Shown: positions 27,300 through 37,145, counted from the stretch's first letter. The stretch is DNA of 64,000 nt from an uncultured Porphyromonadaceae bacterium (GCA_947643665.1 CANRWW010000004.1:1-64000), one strand, 5' to 3'. The notes: a model not told the origin generated them from the letters alone. Numbers and translations: made by a program.

Positions 27300-27998
27300 A
27301 TGATTAAGCGAACACTTGACAGAGTATTGAGCGAAGACATGTCGGAGATATGGGCTGTGCTTGACAATGACGAAAAGCGCAGAATTATTGACGCATTCAC
27401 TATACATCACTTCAAAAAAAACCAACGGATATACGCCGAAGGGGAGGAACCGGAATATCTCTGGTGCCTTCTTCAAGGGAAAGTAAAGAAGTTCAAGGAT
27501 GGAGTAGGCGGTCGTGTACAGATACTCCGTCTTATACGCTCAGTGCAATATTTCGGTTACCGCGCATATTTTGCCAAGGAAAGATACAACTCCTCTGCCG
27601 CAGCCTTTGAAGCGTCAATTGTCGGCACTCTGCCAATGACATTGGTTGAGGATATGATTAACAAGAACAACAAACTCGCATGGTTCTTCATACACGAGCT
27701 GTCACGTAATCTCGGAGGCGCCGATACACGCATTGTAAATCTCACGCAGAAACATATCCGTGGCCGTCTGGCAGAAGCCCTCATCGTGCTAAGGGATCAT
27801 TACGGATTTGAGGATGACAACCTTACACTGCGCATATATATGGCGCGCGAAGATCTTGCCAACCTGTCAAATATGACCACATCAAACGCGATACGCACCT
27901 TGTCAGGCTTTGTAAATGAAAAGCTGATAACCGTTGACGGCAGAAAAATCAGCATACTGAATGAACCGGAACTGCGCAAGATCTCCAAATACGGCTAA
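27300..27998 (+). CDS. Crp/Fnr-family transcription regulator
   Basis: 232-residue cAMP-receptor-like protein. An N-terminal cyclic-nucleotide-type beta barrel (FKKNQRIYAEGEEPEYLWCLLQGKVKKFK) leads by a long helix to a winged helix-turn-helix (REDLANLSNMTTSNAIRTLSGFVNEKLI). No Cys cluster for an Fe-S cofactor is seen, and the residues that bind cAMP in Crp are not conserved, so the ligand is unknown. ATG 27300 fits the family; 20 upstream residues in frame overlap a promoter-like TAGCTTTG (27257-27264). Single-gene unit with a terminator downstream. Confidence 0.88.
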   Translation: MIKRTLDRVLSEDMSEIWAVLDNDEKRRIIDAFTIHHFKKNQRIYAEGEEPEYLWCLLQGKVKKFKDGVGGRVQILRLIRSVQYFGYRAYFAKERYNSSAAAFEASIVGTLPMTLVEDMINKNNKLAWFFIHELSRNLGGADTRIVNLTQKHIRGRLAEALIVLRDHYGFEDDNLTLRIYMAREDLANLSNMTTSNAIRTLSGFVNEKLITVDGRKISILNEPELRKISKYG

Positions 27999-28024
27999 CA
28001 AAATTTGGTATATCCATTGACAAT

Positions 28025-28076
28025 AAACCCCACTCCGCTTCAAATATCTTTTTTTGCGGCTGTGGAGTTTTTTTTT
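28025..28076 (+). terminator. Intrinsic terminator of the Crp/Fnr gene
   Basis: An imperfect stem (CCACTCCGC near 28030-28038 against GCGGCTGTGG at 28056-28065) is followed by a run of nine Ts from 28068. It lies about 30 bases past the stop. Confidence 0.75.
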
Positions 28077-28168
28077 ACAACCATATGTCAGCAAACTGCA
28101 CTTTGTTTTGTTATATAGTTGAAACCTGTTTTATTGCATAATTACTTATTCACGTTTACAACTTGATT

Positions 28169-29434
28169 ATGAGATGGATTTCGACTTTTATTTTATCGGC
28201 ATTCCTATGTCCGGCCGAAATATCCGCATCTTCTCCTGAAAGATTGCAGGAGAATGGTTCACAACATGCAACGACGACGTCTGTAGCCGAAATCACTCCT
28301 TCTAAAAACATAATTTCTTCAGATACCACAAAAATTCTTGCTGAAAGCATAGAAAACATCCAGATAGAAACTCCACGTAAAATGAATATCGTGGAGCAGG
28401 TAATCAATTATTTTGACAAAGCCAACAAACCGAAAGCACACAAACGCTTTGACTTCACTATAGTAGGCGGACCTAGCTACAATGCATCCACAAGTTTTCA
28501 ACTTGCAGTGATGGGAGCGGCATTATACCATTCACGCATGGATTCCATCACTCCCGTATCAAATGCATCACTTTTTGTGCAAGGATCATTGACAGGATTT
28601 TATCGCGTCGGGCTTTCAGGAGACCATTATGGGCCTGAAGACAAATACCGCATGCGCTATTGTGCAGATTTTGCCCATATACCGCTAAAATTCTGGGGCA
28701 TCGGATATGAGACAGAATCACAAAACTCAAATGAAACCAAATATACCGAATTGAGGTCGGCATTATGGTGCGACTTTCAATGGCGTCTTGCGGACAACCT
28801 GTATTTCGGACCGTCTGTCAACTTCCATTATGCAAAAGCAACCAAGGTAACGCGACCGGAATTGTGGAACGGACAAGACTTGCGTATCTTCGACTATGGG
28901 CTCGGACTTGGATTCATATTCTCATTTGATACACGAGATGTGTCTACCAACGCATCAAGCGGTATAAACCTGAACATCAAACAATATTTTTATCCAGGTT
29001 TCCTTAAAAACAGATACGCATTCTCCTCTACAGAATTCACATTCGGTATATACAGGCAACTATGGAAATCAGGAGTCGTCGCTGCACAGTTACACACCAT
29101 GGCCACATACGGCAACACCCCTTGGAGCATGTTGCCTACCGTTGACGCGTCCAAAGGAATACGTGGGTATTTCGAAGGGAGATACCGCGACAAAAATGAA
29201 GCCGATGTAGTGATTGAACTCAGACAACACATATGGAAACGCTTTGGCGCAGTAGCATGGGGAGGTGTCGGTTCTGTATTCCGGCACTTTAGCGATGTCA
29301 GATTAAACACATTATTGCCCAGTTATGGAATCGGAATCCGATGGGAATTCAAAAAAAAGGTAAATGTCCGTGTTGACTACGGTTTCGGAAAACGTTCCTC
29401 TTCAATAAGTCTTGGCCTATACGAAACATTCTAA
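28169..29434 (+). CDS. Omp85/BamA-like outer-membrane barrel protein
   Basis: About 421 residues from ATG 28169, with a signal peptide (about 1-20). After a low-complexity linker (about 20-75, Ser/Thr/Ile-rich) comes a C-terminal beta barrel. FTIVGGPSYNASTSFQLAVMG opens the surface-antigen (D15-like) domain; DASKGIRGYFEGRYRDK contains the RGY-type L6-like loop, and VRVDYGFGKRSSSISLG is the typical penultimate strand. POTRA domains are missing, so this is a short barrel-only relative. It might help insert or export an envelope component; the next gene is an EptA-like lipid A modifier but is separated by 215 bp. Confidence 0.8.
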   Translation: MRWISTFILSAFLCPAEISASSPERLQENGSQHATTTSVAEITPSKNIISSDTTKILAESIENIQIETPRKMNIVEQVINYFDKANKPKAHKRFDFTIVGGPSYNASTSFQLAVMGAALYHSRMDSITPVSNASLFVQGSLTGFYRVGLSGDHYGPEDKYRMRYCADFAHIPLKFWGIGYETESQNSNETKYTELRSALWCDFQWRLADNLYFGPSVNFHYAKATKVTRPELWNGQDLRIFDYGLGLGFIFSFDTRDVSTNASSGINLNIKQYFYPGFLKNRYAFSSTEFTFGIYRQLWKSGVVAAQLHTMATYGNTPWSMLPTVDASKGIRGYFEGRYRDKNEADVVIELRQHIWKRFGAVAWGGVGSVFRHFSDVRLNTLLPSYGIGIRWEFKKKVNVRVDYGFGKRSSSISLGLYETF

Positions 29435-29649
29435 CCTCTTTTAGTGTTAAATAAGTAGCTCCGTCAAGTAATTGTCAAAATTGTTTTAATATATATTCGG
29501 GGAAAGAGCAAAAAAATTCGCCGAAGAAATATTAAAATGATCCGTCCGATATACAAGACGATTTTGAACGGTTATTTGTAACATAAACAGGGGTACTTGT
29601 TTTCACAACTATATTTATACAGTGTAAAAGAGGGATAATTAAAAGGCCA

Positions 29650-31347
29650 ATGAAACCTATACGTGAAATAATATTTTCAATCATTTCAGCAACCAGATGT
29701 CTGGTAATATGGATTGTAGCGGTATTGCTGATACCCAATATACTTCTTGACTGTACTGAAAGCATACCGACATTATGGAAAATTGCAAATATTGCGATTC
29801 CCGCTGGAATGTATATGATAATACTCATAGCAAATAAACGTACTGGCTGGATGGCGATGACGCTTCTACCTGTCATGGTTCTGTCTGCATTCCAAATTGT
29901 TTTGCTATACCTATATGGTGAATCAGTAATAGCAGTTGACATGTACCTGAATGTAGCGACAACAAATATGTCGGAAGCCTCTGAACTATTGGAAAATCTA
30001 ACACCAGCCATAATTCTTGTAATCGCGATATACCTCCCGACAATAGCATGGAGCATATATGCCATAATACGCAAACTCAAGATGCCAATGGTTGCACGAC
30101 GTGAATTTGCCATATGGGGATCATCTCTCACACTGTTTGGAATCGGGTTGGGAGCAGTCGCACTTGCCAACGGAGAAAAAGGGAATTTCCATTATAACAT
30201 ATTTCCGATAAATGCAATTTATAATCTTTGCGAAGCTGTGAACCGTGCAAAACAAATTGCCGGATACCCTTACACATCGGTTCGATTCCGCTATGAAGCC
30301 AGATCATTGCGCAATTCTTCCGACCGAGAAATATATGTATATGTCATCGGAGAAACATCCCGCGCACAAAACTGGCAATTATACGGCTATCACCGCCCTA
30401 CCAATCCAAAGCTCTCACAAGAGAAAAATCTTGTATTTTTTGACCGCGCGCTTTCCGAATCAAATACCACCCATAAAAGCGTGCCAATGCTCATGAGCTG
30501 TATATCTGCCGAAACATTCAACCATATCAATAACATAAAAAGCATTCTTAGCGCAATGAAAGAGGCCGGATTCCATACCCGATTTTTTTCAAACCAGGCT
30601 CCAAACAGATCATATACGGAATATTTTGGGAACGAAGCTGACGACACCCGGTATACAGAAAAAAATACCGGCCATCAACCATATGACGACGCCCTAATAA
30701 AAATGATAAGTCAGGCCGTAGACGATACTGTGCACAAAAAACAATTCATAGTACTCCATACATATGGATCACACTTCAAATATCGTGACCGTTACCCCGA
30801 ACAGTTCTCATATTTCAAACCAGACAACACATCTGAGGTCTCTGCCACTGCTCGCGAAGAACTTATAAACTCATACGACAATTCCATTAGATTTACAGAC
30901 CATGTGATCGCCTCAATAATCAGCGAACTCAAAATCGCAAATTGCCCGTCTGCCCTTCTATACAGTTCTGACCACGGAGAAGACATTTACGATGATGCGA
31001 GAAAACGATTTTTGCATGCATCACCCACTCCTACATATTATCAGTTGCATGTTGCCATGTTGGCATGGCTGTCAGACGATTTCTGCAAAGCACATCCTGA
31101 AATGATACATAATTTGCGCGACAATAGCCACAGATTTGTCTCACCACAAAAAAGCATGTTCAATACGGCTATGGATATTTGCGGAATAGAAACACCGCAA
31201 AGCGACAGGAGCAAATCTCTCGCAAGCGCAGCATATACATCCTCTCCGGCTGTTTACCTCACAGACCTCAACAATGCAGTACCGGTAAAAGAGAGCGGCA
31301 TAAAATCGGCCGATAACCAGCATCTTGCTTCATTATTTGATTTCTAA
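29650..31347 (+). CDS. Lipid A phosphoethanolamine transferase (EptA-like)
   Basis: Inner-membrane sulfatase-fold enzyme of 565 residues. About five N-terminal helices (to residue ~185) are followed by the periplasmic alkaline-phosphatase-like domain. Metal and catalytic motifs are visible: IGETSRAQNWQLYGY, the nucleophile region SESNTTHKSVPMLMSC (the Thr), HTYGSHFKYRDRYP and YSSDHGEDIYDD. This set defines the EptA/ArnT-like phosphoethanolamine transferases, which add pEtN to lipid A phosphates and can give polymyxin resistance. The exact acceptor (lipid A or glycan) is not decided by sequence. The stop is followed by a short hairpin (CTGTTTTTGCAAACAG). Confidence 0.88.
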   Translation: MKPIREIIFSIISATRCLVIWIVAVLLIPNILLDCTESIPTLWKIANIAIPAGMYMIILIANKRTGWMAMTLLPVMVLSAFQIVLLYLYGESVIAVDMYLNVATTNMSEASELLENLTPAIILVIAIYLPTIAWSIYAIIRKLKMPMVARREFAIWGSSLTLFGIGLGAVALANGEKGNFHYNIFPINAIYNLCEAVNRAKQIAGYPYTSVRFRYEARSLRNSSDREIYVYVIGETSRAQNWQLYGYHRPTNPKLSQEKNLVFFDRALSESNTTHKSVPMLMSCISAETFNHINNIKSILSAMKEAGFHTRFFSNQAPNRSYTEYFGNEADDTRYTEKNTGHQPYDDALIKMISQAVDDTVHKKQFIVLHTYGSHFKYRDRYPEQFSYFKPDNTSEVSATAREELINSYDNSIRFTDHVIASIISELKIANCPSALLYSSDHGEDIYDDARKRFLHASPTPTYYQLHVAMLAWLSDDFCKAHPEMIHNLRDNSHRFVSPQKSMFNTAMDICGIETPQSDRSKSLASAAYTSSPAVYLTDLNNAVPVKESGIKSADNQHLASLFDF

Positions 31348-31394
31348 AATTTAATCATATTCTGTTTTTGCAAACAGTACTAACTAAAAATGTT

Positions 31395-31473
31395 TGGAAA
31401 GTTTTCCATTTTCAACACACAAACATTTAGCAATCATGTGTATAACACATTTTAACATCCAAAAAGTTTTCCA
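31395..31473 (+). promoter_or_regulatory. Repeated TTTTCCA dyad upstream of nrdD
   Basis: A perfect dyad TGGAAA-GT-TTTCCA lies at 31395-31408, and AAAAAGTTTTCCA repeats its right half at 31461-31473, 65 bases later. Between them ACACA...TGTGT half-sites occur. They lie upstream of the nrdD promoter, so they are candidate operators for an oxygen- or dNTP-responsive regulator. The regulator is not identified. Confidence 0.35.
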
Positions 31474-31510
31474 AAAGCGACAATCGGCATCTATTTACAG
31501 GTTTTAAATA

Positions 31511-31541
31511 TTGCAAAGACAACGGAGTTTTACTACCTTTG
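31511..31541 (+). promoter_or_regulatory. Promoter of nrdDG
   Basis: TTG (31511-31513) and TACCTTTG (31534-31541) are spaced by 20 bp, a good match to the phylum's promoter pattern. The leader to ATG 31596 is about 45 bases. Confidence 0.6.
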
Positions 31542-31595
31542 CAAACGGTCAGGCTCACCTGATATAACAACAATAATTTAGCACTTGAAGCAACA

Positions 31596-33803
31596 ATGAT
31601 ACAGACTGTATTAAAACGCGATGGCCGTGTAGTTGGCTATAATGAAGAAAAAATCAAAGCTGCCATACGCAAGGCTATGCTCCAGACTCCATTAGGAGAG
31701 GATGAGGCGTTGATTCAAAAAATCACAGACCGAATCGGAATAACAGGTCAGGAGCAGATGAGCGTTGAACAGATTCAGGACCGTGTGGAAATGGAACTAA
31801 TGAAGTCTCCACGCAAAGAAGTTGCCAAGCGCTATATCGCATATCGTGACCAACGCAGCATTGCACGCAGGGCAAAGACCCGCGATATGTTTCTTGAAAT
31901 AATTGAAGCCAAAAACAACGACATAACCCGTGAGAATGCGAACATGAACACCGATTCCCCGGCTGGAATGATGATGAAATTCGCATCGGAAACCACCAAA
32001 CCCTTCGTTGACGATTACCTGTTAACCCAGGAAGCCAGAGATGCGATGCGCAACGGATATCTGCACATACACGACAAAGACTACTACCCTACCAAAAGCC
32101 TTACATGTGTCCAGCATCCACTGAACAATATATTACGACACGGATTTGTCGCTGGCCATGGTGAATCAAGACCGGCAAAACGCATCGAGACAGCAAGCGT
32201 AATCGCGTGCATTTCCCTTGAAACTGCACAAAATGAAATGCACGGTGGCCAGGCGATACCTGCATTTGATTTCTACCTAGCACCATTCGTGCGCTCTTCA
32301 TTCATAGAAGAGGTAAAAAAAATAGAGGATCTTTCCGGCGAAGACCTTTCCGAGTTATACAATGCCGAGATAACAGACTTTGAGAAAAAGCCTCTTGAAG
32401 GCCTTGCCGGCCGTGAGCGGCAACTCCAGCACGCCATAAACAATACCGTAAGCAGGGTCCATCAATCCATGGAGGCATTCATACACAATATGAATACCAT
32501 CCATTCACGCGGTGGCAACCAGGTAGTATTCAGCTCCATAAACTATGGCACAGACACATCTGCCGAAGGACGTTGTGTGATACGCGAACTGCTGCATTCC
32601 ACCTATGAAGGTGTGGGCAACGGAGCCACTGCCATTTTCCCTATCCAGATATGGAAGAAAAAGAAAGGGGTCAACTACTTGCCAGAAGACCCGAACTACG
32701 ATCTTTACCGTCTTGCATGCAAGGTTACGGCACGGCGCTTCTTCCCTAATTTTGTAAATCTTGATGCCAGTTTCAACCGACATGAAAAATGGGACGCCAA
32801 TGATCCTGAAAGATACAAGTATGAAGTAGCAACGATGGGGTGCCGCACACGAGTGTTTGAAAACAGATATGGTGAGAAGACATCCATCGGCAGGGGAAAC
32901 ATCAGCTTCTCAACAATCAATATAGTGCGTATCGCCATCGAATGCATGAATATCAAAAACAAGGAGGAGCGCATCAGCCGATTTTTCAGCCGGCTTGATG
33001 AAGTGCTTGACATCACCGCGAGACAGCTGTGCGATAGATTTGACTTCCAGAAAACTGCCCTTGTAAAACAATTCCCACTTCTTATGTCGCGTCTATGGAA
33101 CGGTTCCGAAAACCTGCAACCAGACCAGACCATTGAAAGTGTGATAAACCAAGGCACACTCGGCATCGGGTTCATAGGACTTGCCGAATGCCTTGTAGCA
33201 CTCGTAGGTAAGCATCATGGCGAATCAGACGAAGCGCAGGAACTCGGATTGCGCATAGTAAGCCATATGCGTTCACGGGTCAATGAATACTCTGAACGAT
33301 ACCAGCACAATTTCTCAGTACTCGCCACACCGGCAGAAGGACTGGCAGGCAAATTCACAGCACGCGATCAAAAGAGTTTCGGAGAAATACCGGGAGTGAC
33401 AGACAGAACATATTACACCAACTCAAATCATGTGCCCGTATATTACCATTGCTCACCACGTCATAAAGCAAAAATAGAGGGTCCTTACCACAAACTCACT
33501 GGAGGCGGACACATATTTTATGTTGAAATAGACGGAGATGCCACACATAACCCGCAAGCAATAGCCGACATAGTGGACCTAATGGATACAAATAACATCG
33601 GATACTGCTCTGTAAACCATAACCGCAACCGCTGCATGCATTGCGGATATGAAGATGCACAAGACAATCTTGACACCTGCCCGAAATGCGGAAGCGACAA
33701 TATAGACAAATTGCAGCGCATCACAGGATACCTCGTCGGTACAACAGACCGATGGAACAAGGCAAAACTGGCAGAACTGGCAGATCGTGTAATCCATAAA
33801 TAA
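31596..33803 (+). CDS. nrdD: Anaerobic ribonucleoside-triphosphate reductase
   Basis: Class III reductase: a glycyl-radical enzyme making dNTPs without oxygen. 735 residues. The N-terminal ATP-cone (VLKRDGRVVGYNEEKIKAAIRKAM) regulates activity. The body has the usual NrdD core with the active-site Cys region. The C-terminal zinc site is CMHCGYEDAQDNLDTCPKCG, followed by the glycyl-radical loop RITGYLVGTTDRWNKAKLAEL with the conserved Gly. nrdG follows 11 bases later, so the enzyme and its activase are co-made. Points to an anaerobic lifestyle. Confidence 0.96.
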   Translation: MIQTVLKRDGRVVGYNEEKIKAAIRKAMLQTPLGEDEALIQKITDRIGITGQEQMSVEQIQDRVEMELMKSPRKEVAKRYIAYRDQRSIARRAKTRDMFLEIIEAKNNDITRENANMNTDSPAGMMMKFASETTKPFVDDYLLTQEARDAMRNGYLHIHDKDYYPTKSLTCVQHPLNNILRHGFVAGHGESRPAKRIETASVIACISLETAQNEMHGGQAIPAFDFYLAPFVRSSFIEEVKKIEDLSGEDLSELYNAEITDFEKKPLEGLAGRERQLQHAINNTVSRVHQSMEAFIHNMNTIHSRGGNQVVFSSINYGTDTSAEGRCVIRELLHSTYEGVGNGATAIFPIQIWKKKKGVNYLPEDPNYDLYRLACKVTARRFFPNFVNLDASFNRHEKWDANDPERYKYEVATMGCRTRVFENRYGEKTSIGRGNISFSTINIVRIAIECMNIKNKEERISRFFSRLDEVLDITARQLCDRFDFQKTALVKQFPLLMSRLWNGSENLQPDQTIESVINQGTLGIGFIGLAECLVALVGKHHGESDEAQELGLRIVSHMRSRVNEYSERYQHNFSVLATPAEGLAGKFTARDQKSFGEIPGVTDRTYYTNSNHVPVYYHCSPRHKAKIEGPYHKLTGGGHIFYVEIDGDATHNPQAIADIVDLMDTNNIGYCSVNHNRNRCMHCGYEDAQDNLDTCPKCGSDNIDKLQRITGYLVGTTDRWNKAKLAELADRVIHK

Positions 33804-33814
33804 TTCAGGTACAC

Positions 33815-34303
33815 ATGCCAAAAGTGCTTGATATCATACCCGGAACCGCAGTTGACGGCCCCGGACTGCGCACATCAATCTATTTCTCCGGATGCACACA
33901 TCATTGTGATGGCTGTCACAACCCACAATCATGGGATTTTGAAGCAGGAACATTGATGACAACAGAGCAGATCATGGAATTTGTGGAAGAAAATGGTTTT
34001 AATGTCACATTCACAGGTGGCGATCCAATGGCCCATGCCATAGATCTCCTGCCTTTGGCAAAAGAACTTAAGGCACGTGGATATAACATCTGGTGCTATA
34101 CCGGATATACATTCGAGCAATTAATCAAGATGCCCGGATGCAGAGGTCTCCTTGATTTCATAGATGTAATAGTTGACGGCCCTTTCATTAAATCCCAAAG
34201 AGACATCAACTTGAGATTCCGCGGATCTTCCAACCAACGCCTGATCAATGTGCCAGAATCACTTAAAGGTGAAATCGTGTGGTGGAACGACGGGATCGCA
34301 TGA
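33815..34303 (+). CDS. nrdG: Anaerobic ribonucleotide reductase activating protein
   Basis: Radical SAM enzyme of 162 residues that installs the glycyl radical on NrdD. The Fe4S4 motif CTHHCDGCHNPQSWD (CxxxCxxC) lies near residue 27-38, and FTGGDPMAH is the SAM-binding GGE-type motif. Length and order are standard for the family. Ends the nrdDG operon; the 294 bp after it contain no ORF or hairpin I can support. Confidence 0.95.
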   Translation: MPKVLDIIPGTAVDGPGLRTSIYFSGCTHHCDGCHNPQSWDFEAGTLMTTEQIMEFVEENGFNVTFTGGDPMAHAIDLLPLAKELKARGYNIWCYTGYTFEQLIKMPGCRGLLDFIDVIVDGPFIKSQRDINLRFRGSSNQRLINVPESLKGEIVWWNDGIA

Positions 34304-34597
34304 AAGACGGCACCCAGCTATATTGATGCTCTTGACCAGAACCAAAGCACATCTAAAACAATCAGAATTGCAGATTGATAATTGACAAGCATTTCCGATA
34401 AAATCCTACGGACGGGTATTTTAAATCGCACTTCAACCTCTCTCCTTATTTTTTATTTCTCTTCGTAATACCAAACACTGACACTGGGTTATTTGTTAAT
34501 ATTAGACAGATTAAGTTAATCCGGTCAAAAGAGTCAAGACCGGTAATATAAACTAATTTCAGACTGATAATTATATAATACAACTCATCACATACCA

Positions 34598-35872
34598 ATG
34601 GACGATATTCTAATAATCATTTGTCTAATTGTGCTTAATGGTGTCTTCTCTATGTCTGAGGTGGCACTTATCTCTGCAAGAAAATCAAAACTATCAGCAG
34701 ATGCAAAGCATGGCAACCGCAAAGCCGCCATAGCGCTTGATCTTGCAGAACGACCCGATCGTTTTTTATCCACAATACAAATCGGTATTACCCTTATAGG
34801 AATCTTGACCGGTCTGTTTTCAGGTGCGACTTTAGCAAATGACGTAGGTAATTATCTTATTACATTAGGATTACCAGCAAGCATATCCCATAACTTGGCA
34901 AAAATTGTCATAGTTTCCGTGGTTACATATCTGTCAATAGTAGTAGGAGAACTGGTTCCGAAGCGGATCGGCATAGGGCAACCGGAAATTATAGCAAAAG
35001 TTGTGGCAGCTCCCATGAAGCTGCTTTCATCAATAGCATTTCCCATCGTATGGCTGCTTTCAGTATCAACGGCAGCCATAACACGCCTCCTGCATCTCAA
35101 CGACACTTCATCAAAAGTAACTGAAGATGAAATAAAATCTCTCATCCAGGAGGGAACAGATGCCGGAGAAGTAAAGGAAGTGGAACAAAACATCATGGAA
35201 AGGGCACTTGTATTGGGAGACTGCAGGATAGATTCTATAATGACAAGCCGCAAGGATGTTATTAGCCTGAGAATAGGCATGGATACATCTACCGTACGCA
35301 GCATACTTGCCGAAGAATTGCACTCTACCTATCCCGTATTCGATGAAAGCAAAGAATTAATCTGCGGCATCGTATCTCTAAAACAACTGATACTGATGCT
35401 TGGAAACGAAAATTTCCACATCGGTTCCCAATTGTCTCCGGGACTTTTCCTGCCGGAAAGCATGACGGTATACGATGCACTTGACACATTCAAACGCACA
35501 CGTGAACACTCAGCTCTCGTGTGCGATGAATACGGTTGTTTTCAGGGTATAGTGACACTACGCGATATCCTTGACGGTCTCGTCGGGGCGGTCACCTCGG
35601 ATGATAGCGAACCGATGATTGCAAAACGGCCAGACATAGAGGAATGGCTGATTGACGGCCAATGTCCGATATACGATTTCCTTTCATACTTCGACCGCGA
35701 GGATCTCTATACGCCATCTTCATACACAACCATAGGAGGCCTTCTCCTGGAAAATCTCAGGCGCATGCCGTCTGTCGGAGACAAATTGTCATGGCATTGT
35801 TTCAACATAGAAGTTGTAGACATGGACCATACACGCATAGACAAAGTGGCGGTATCAATTCAGCCAAATTAA
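34598..35872 (+). CDS. CNNM/CorC-family protein with CBS domains
   Basis: Membrane protein of 424 residues. A DUF21 (CNNM) transmembrane domain spans about residues 1-180, with LNGVFSMSEVALISARKSKL in the first helix. Next comes a CBS pair (MTSRKDVISL...YPVFDES; ALVCDEYGCFQGIVTLRDILDGLVG) and a C-terminal CorC_HlyC domain (PSSYTTIGGLLLENLRRMPSVGD). Often annotated 'hemolysin' from old TlyC names, but relatives are Mg2+/Co2+ exporters or GldE-like proteins. Its stop overlaps the stop of the convergent hydrolase gene. Confidence 0.9.
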   Translation: MDDILIIICLIVLNGVFSMSEVALISARKSKLSADAKHGNRKAAIALDLAERPDRFLSTIQIGITLIGILTGLFSGATLANDVGNYLITLGLPASISHNLAKIVIVSVVTYLSIVVGELVPKRIGIGQPEIIAKVVAAPMKLLSSIAFPIVWLLSVSTAAITRLLHLNDTSSKVTEDEIKSLIQEGTDAGEVKEVEQNIMERALVLGDCRIDSIMTSRKDVISLRIGMDTSTVRSILAEELHSTYPVFDESKELICGIVSLKQLILMLGNENFHIGSQLSPGLFLPESMTVYDALDTFKRTREHSALVCDEYGCFQGIVTLRDILDGLVGAVTSDDSEPMIAKRPDIEEWLIDGQCPIYDFLSYFDREDLYTPSSYTTIGGLLLENLRRMPSVGDKLSWHCFNIEVVDMDHTRIDKVAVSIQPN

Positions 35873-36897
35873 TTTCCGCTTATAAGATGCTCCTTAAAAA
35901 ATCTGTCAATGGCGTCAAAAGGTATCACATCCTTCCTGTCATATAGATCAGTATGATTTGCATCCGGTATAACCATAAGGATCTTATTGTTCAGCGTACC
36001 AGGCTTCCAGTTTTCGGTCAGTTTCTTGTAAGTGTCATTACTGAAATATAGCGAATGTGCCTTTTCGCCATGTACAAGCATTACAGCACTGCGTATTTCA
36101 CCGGCATAAGATAGTAATTGCAGATTTAGGAACGGGAGCACGGAAGTGATGTTCCATCCGGCATTGGAGTTAAGCGAACGCGGATGGTATCCACGCACGG
36201 TTTTATAATAATCATAGTAATCTTTTACAAAACCAGGAGCGTCAGGAGGCAAGGGATCAGCTACACCTCCCGCTCTTGCATAACTACCAGAGCGAATATC
36301 CTCAAGTCGTTGTTCATTAAGACGTTTTCGAAATCCATATCGGGTTTCAGCATCTGATGAATCAAAATATCCATTTACGCTAACACGGCTCATATCATAC
36401 ATGGTAGATGCCACGGTAGCCTTGATACGTGTATCATTGACTGCTGCATTTATAGCTATGCCGCCCCATCCGCATATGCCTATCACACCTATTTGTTCCG
36501 GATCCACATCATCCCGCAACATAAGAAAATCAACGGCAGCACTGAAATCCTCGGTATTTATGTCAGGAGATGCGATATAACGCGGCGTTCCTCCGCTTTC
36601 ACCGGTAAATGACGGATCAAAAGCGATTGCCATATAGCCACGTGATGCCATTTCCTGGGCATAAAGCCCCGATGCTTGCTCCTTTACAGCACCAAAAGGA
36701 CCACAAACCGCAATTGCCGGCAATTTACCTGCACAATATTTCGGTTTATACATATCCGCCGCTAACGTTATGCCATATCGGTTTGCAAACAACACCTTGC
36801 AATGATCCACATTACCATTACGAGAAAATGTTTTATCCCACTCCTCAACAAGTCTCAACTGCTCTATTTTTATTACATTTACACTTGAATCATTCAT
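35869..36897 (-). CDS. Alpha/beta-hydrolase-fold protein, atypical nucleophile
   Basis: 342 residues with the fold of YcjY/dienelactone-hydrolase-like proteins: LPAIAVCGPFGAVKEQ (oxyanion region), GYMAIAFDPSFTGESGG, and the elbow GVIGICGWGGIAINA. In active relatives the elbow is GxSxG-like with Ser; here the Ser position reads Trp, with a Cys two residues before. VMLVHGEKAHSLYFSND and PDANHTDLYDR carry the acid and His regions. No signal peptide is seen. It may be inactive, use Cys, or bind a ligand. The gene converges on, and overlaps by 4 bases, the CNNM gene. Confidence 0.8.
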   Translation of the reverse strand: MNDSSVNVIKIEQLRLVEEWDKTFSRNGNVDHCKVLFANRYGITLAADMYKPKYCAGKLPAIAVCGPFGAVKEQASGLYAQEMASRGYMAIAFDPSFTGESGGTPRYIASPDINTEDFSAAVDFLMLRDDVDPEQIGVIGICGWGGIAINAAVNDTRIKATVASTMYDMSRVSVNGYFDSSDAETRYGFRKRLNEQRLEDIRSGSYARAGGVADPLPPDAPGFVKDYYDYYKTVRGYHPRSLNSNAGWNITSVLPFLNLQLLSYAGEIRSAVMLVHGEKAHSLYFSNDTYKKLTENWKPGTLNNKILMVIPDANHTDLYDRKDVIPFDAIDRFFKEHLISGN

Positions 36898-37080
36898 AAT
36901 AACACATCATATGATTAGACATGAACATCAGATAGCCATTCAGGCTCTCCGATAAATTTTTCAATTACAAAATTAAGAACAGACAGGTATGCCGCAACTA
37001 CCAATATTACATCAAAAATTAACCATATTCCCGAATATATGCCTTTCAGCAAAAGTATGCGCCCATTCTATATGCAAGCC

Positions 37081-37111
37081 TTTGGCTATTCACAAAAATA
37101 TACTTTCTTTG
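37081..37111 (+). promoter_or_regulatory. Promoter of the Gfo/Idh/MocA gene
   Basis: TTTG (37081-37084) and TTTCTTTG (37104-37111) lie 19 bp apart. The -7 box deviates at its second base (T for A). The remaining gap, 36898-37080, shows nothing I can support. Confidence 0.4.
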
Positions 37112-37145
37112 CACTGACATTTTATTTCAACAGATTAATGGTGAT

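Noticed and set aside
29532-30170. 212-codon ORF on the minus strand
   Set aside because: It is antisense to the EptA-like gene, with low-complexity content and no family features; a shadow.
30278-30295. A GGTTCGATTCC sequence resembling a tRNA T-loop
   Set aside because: It lies inside the EptA-like gene in the right frame, and no acceptor or anticodon arms can be drawn around it.
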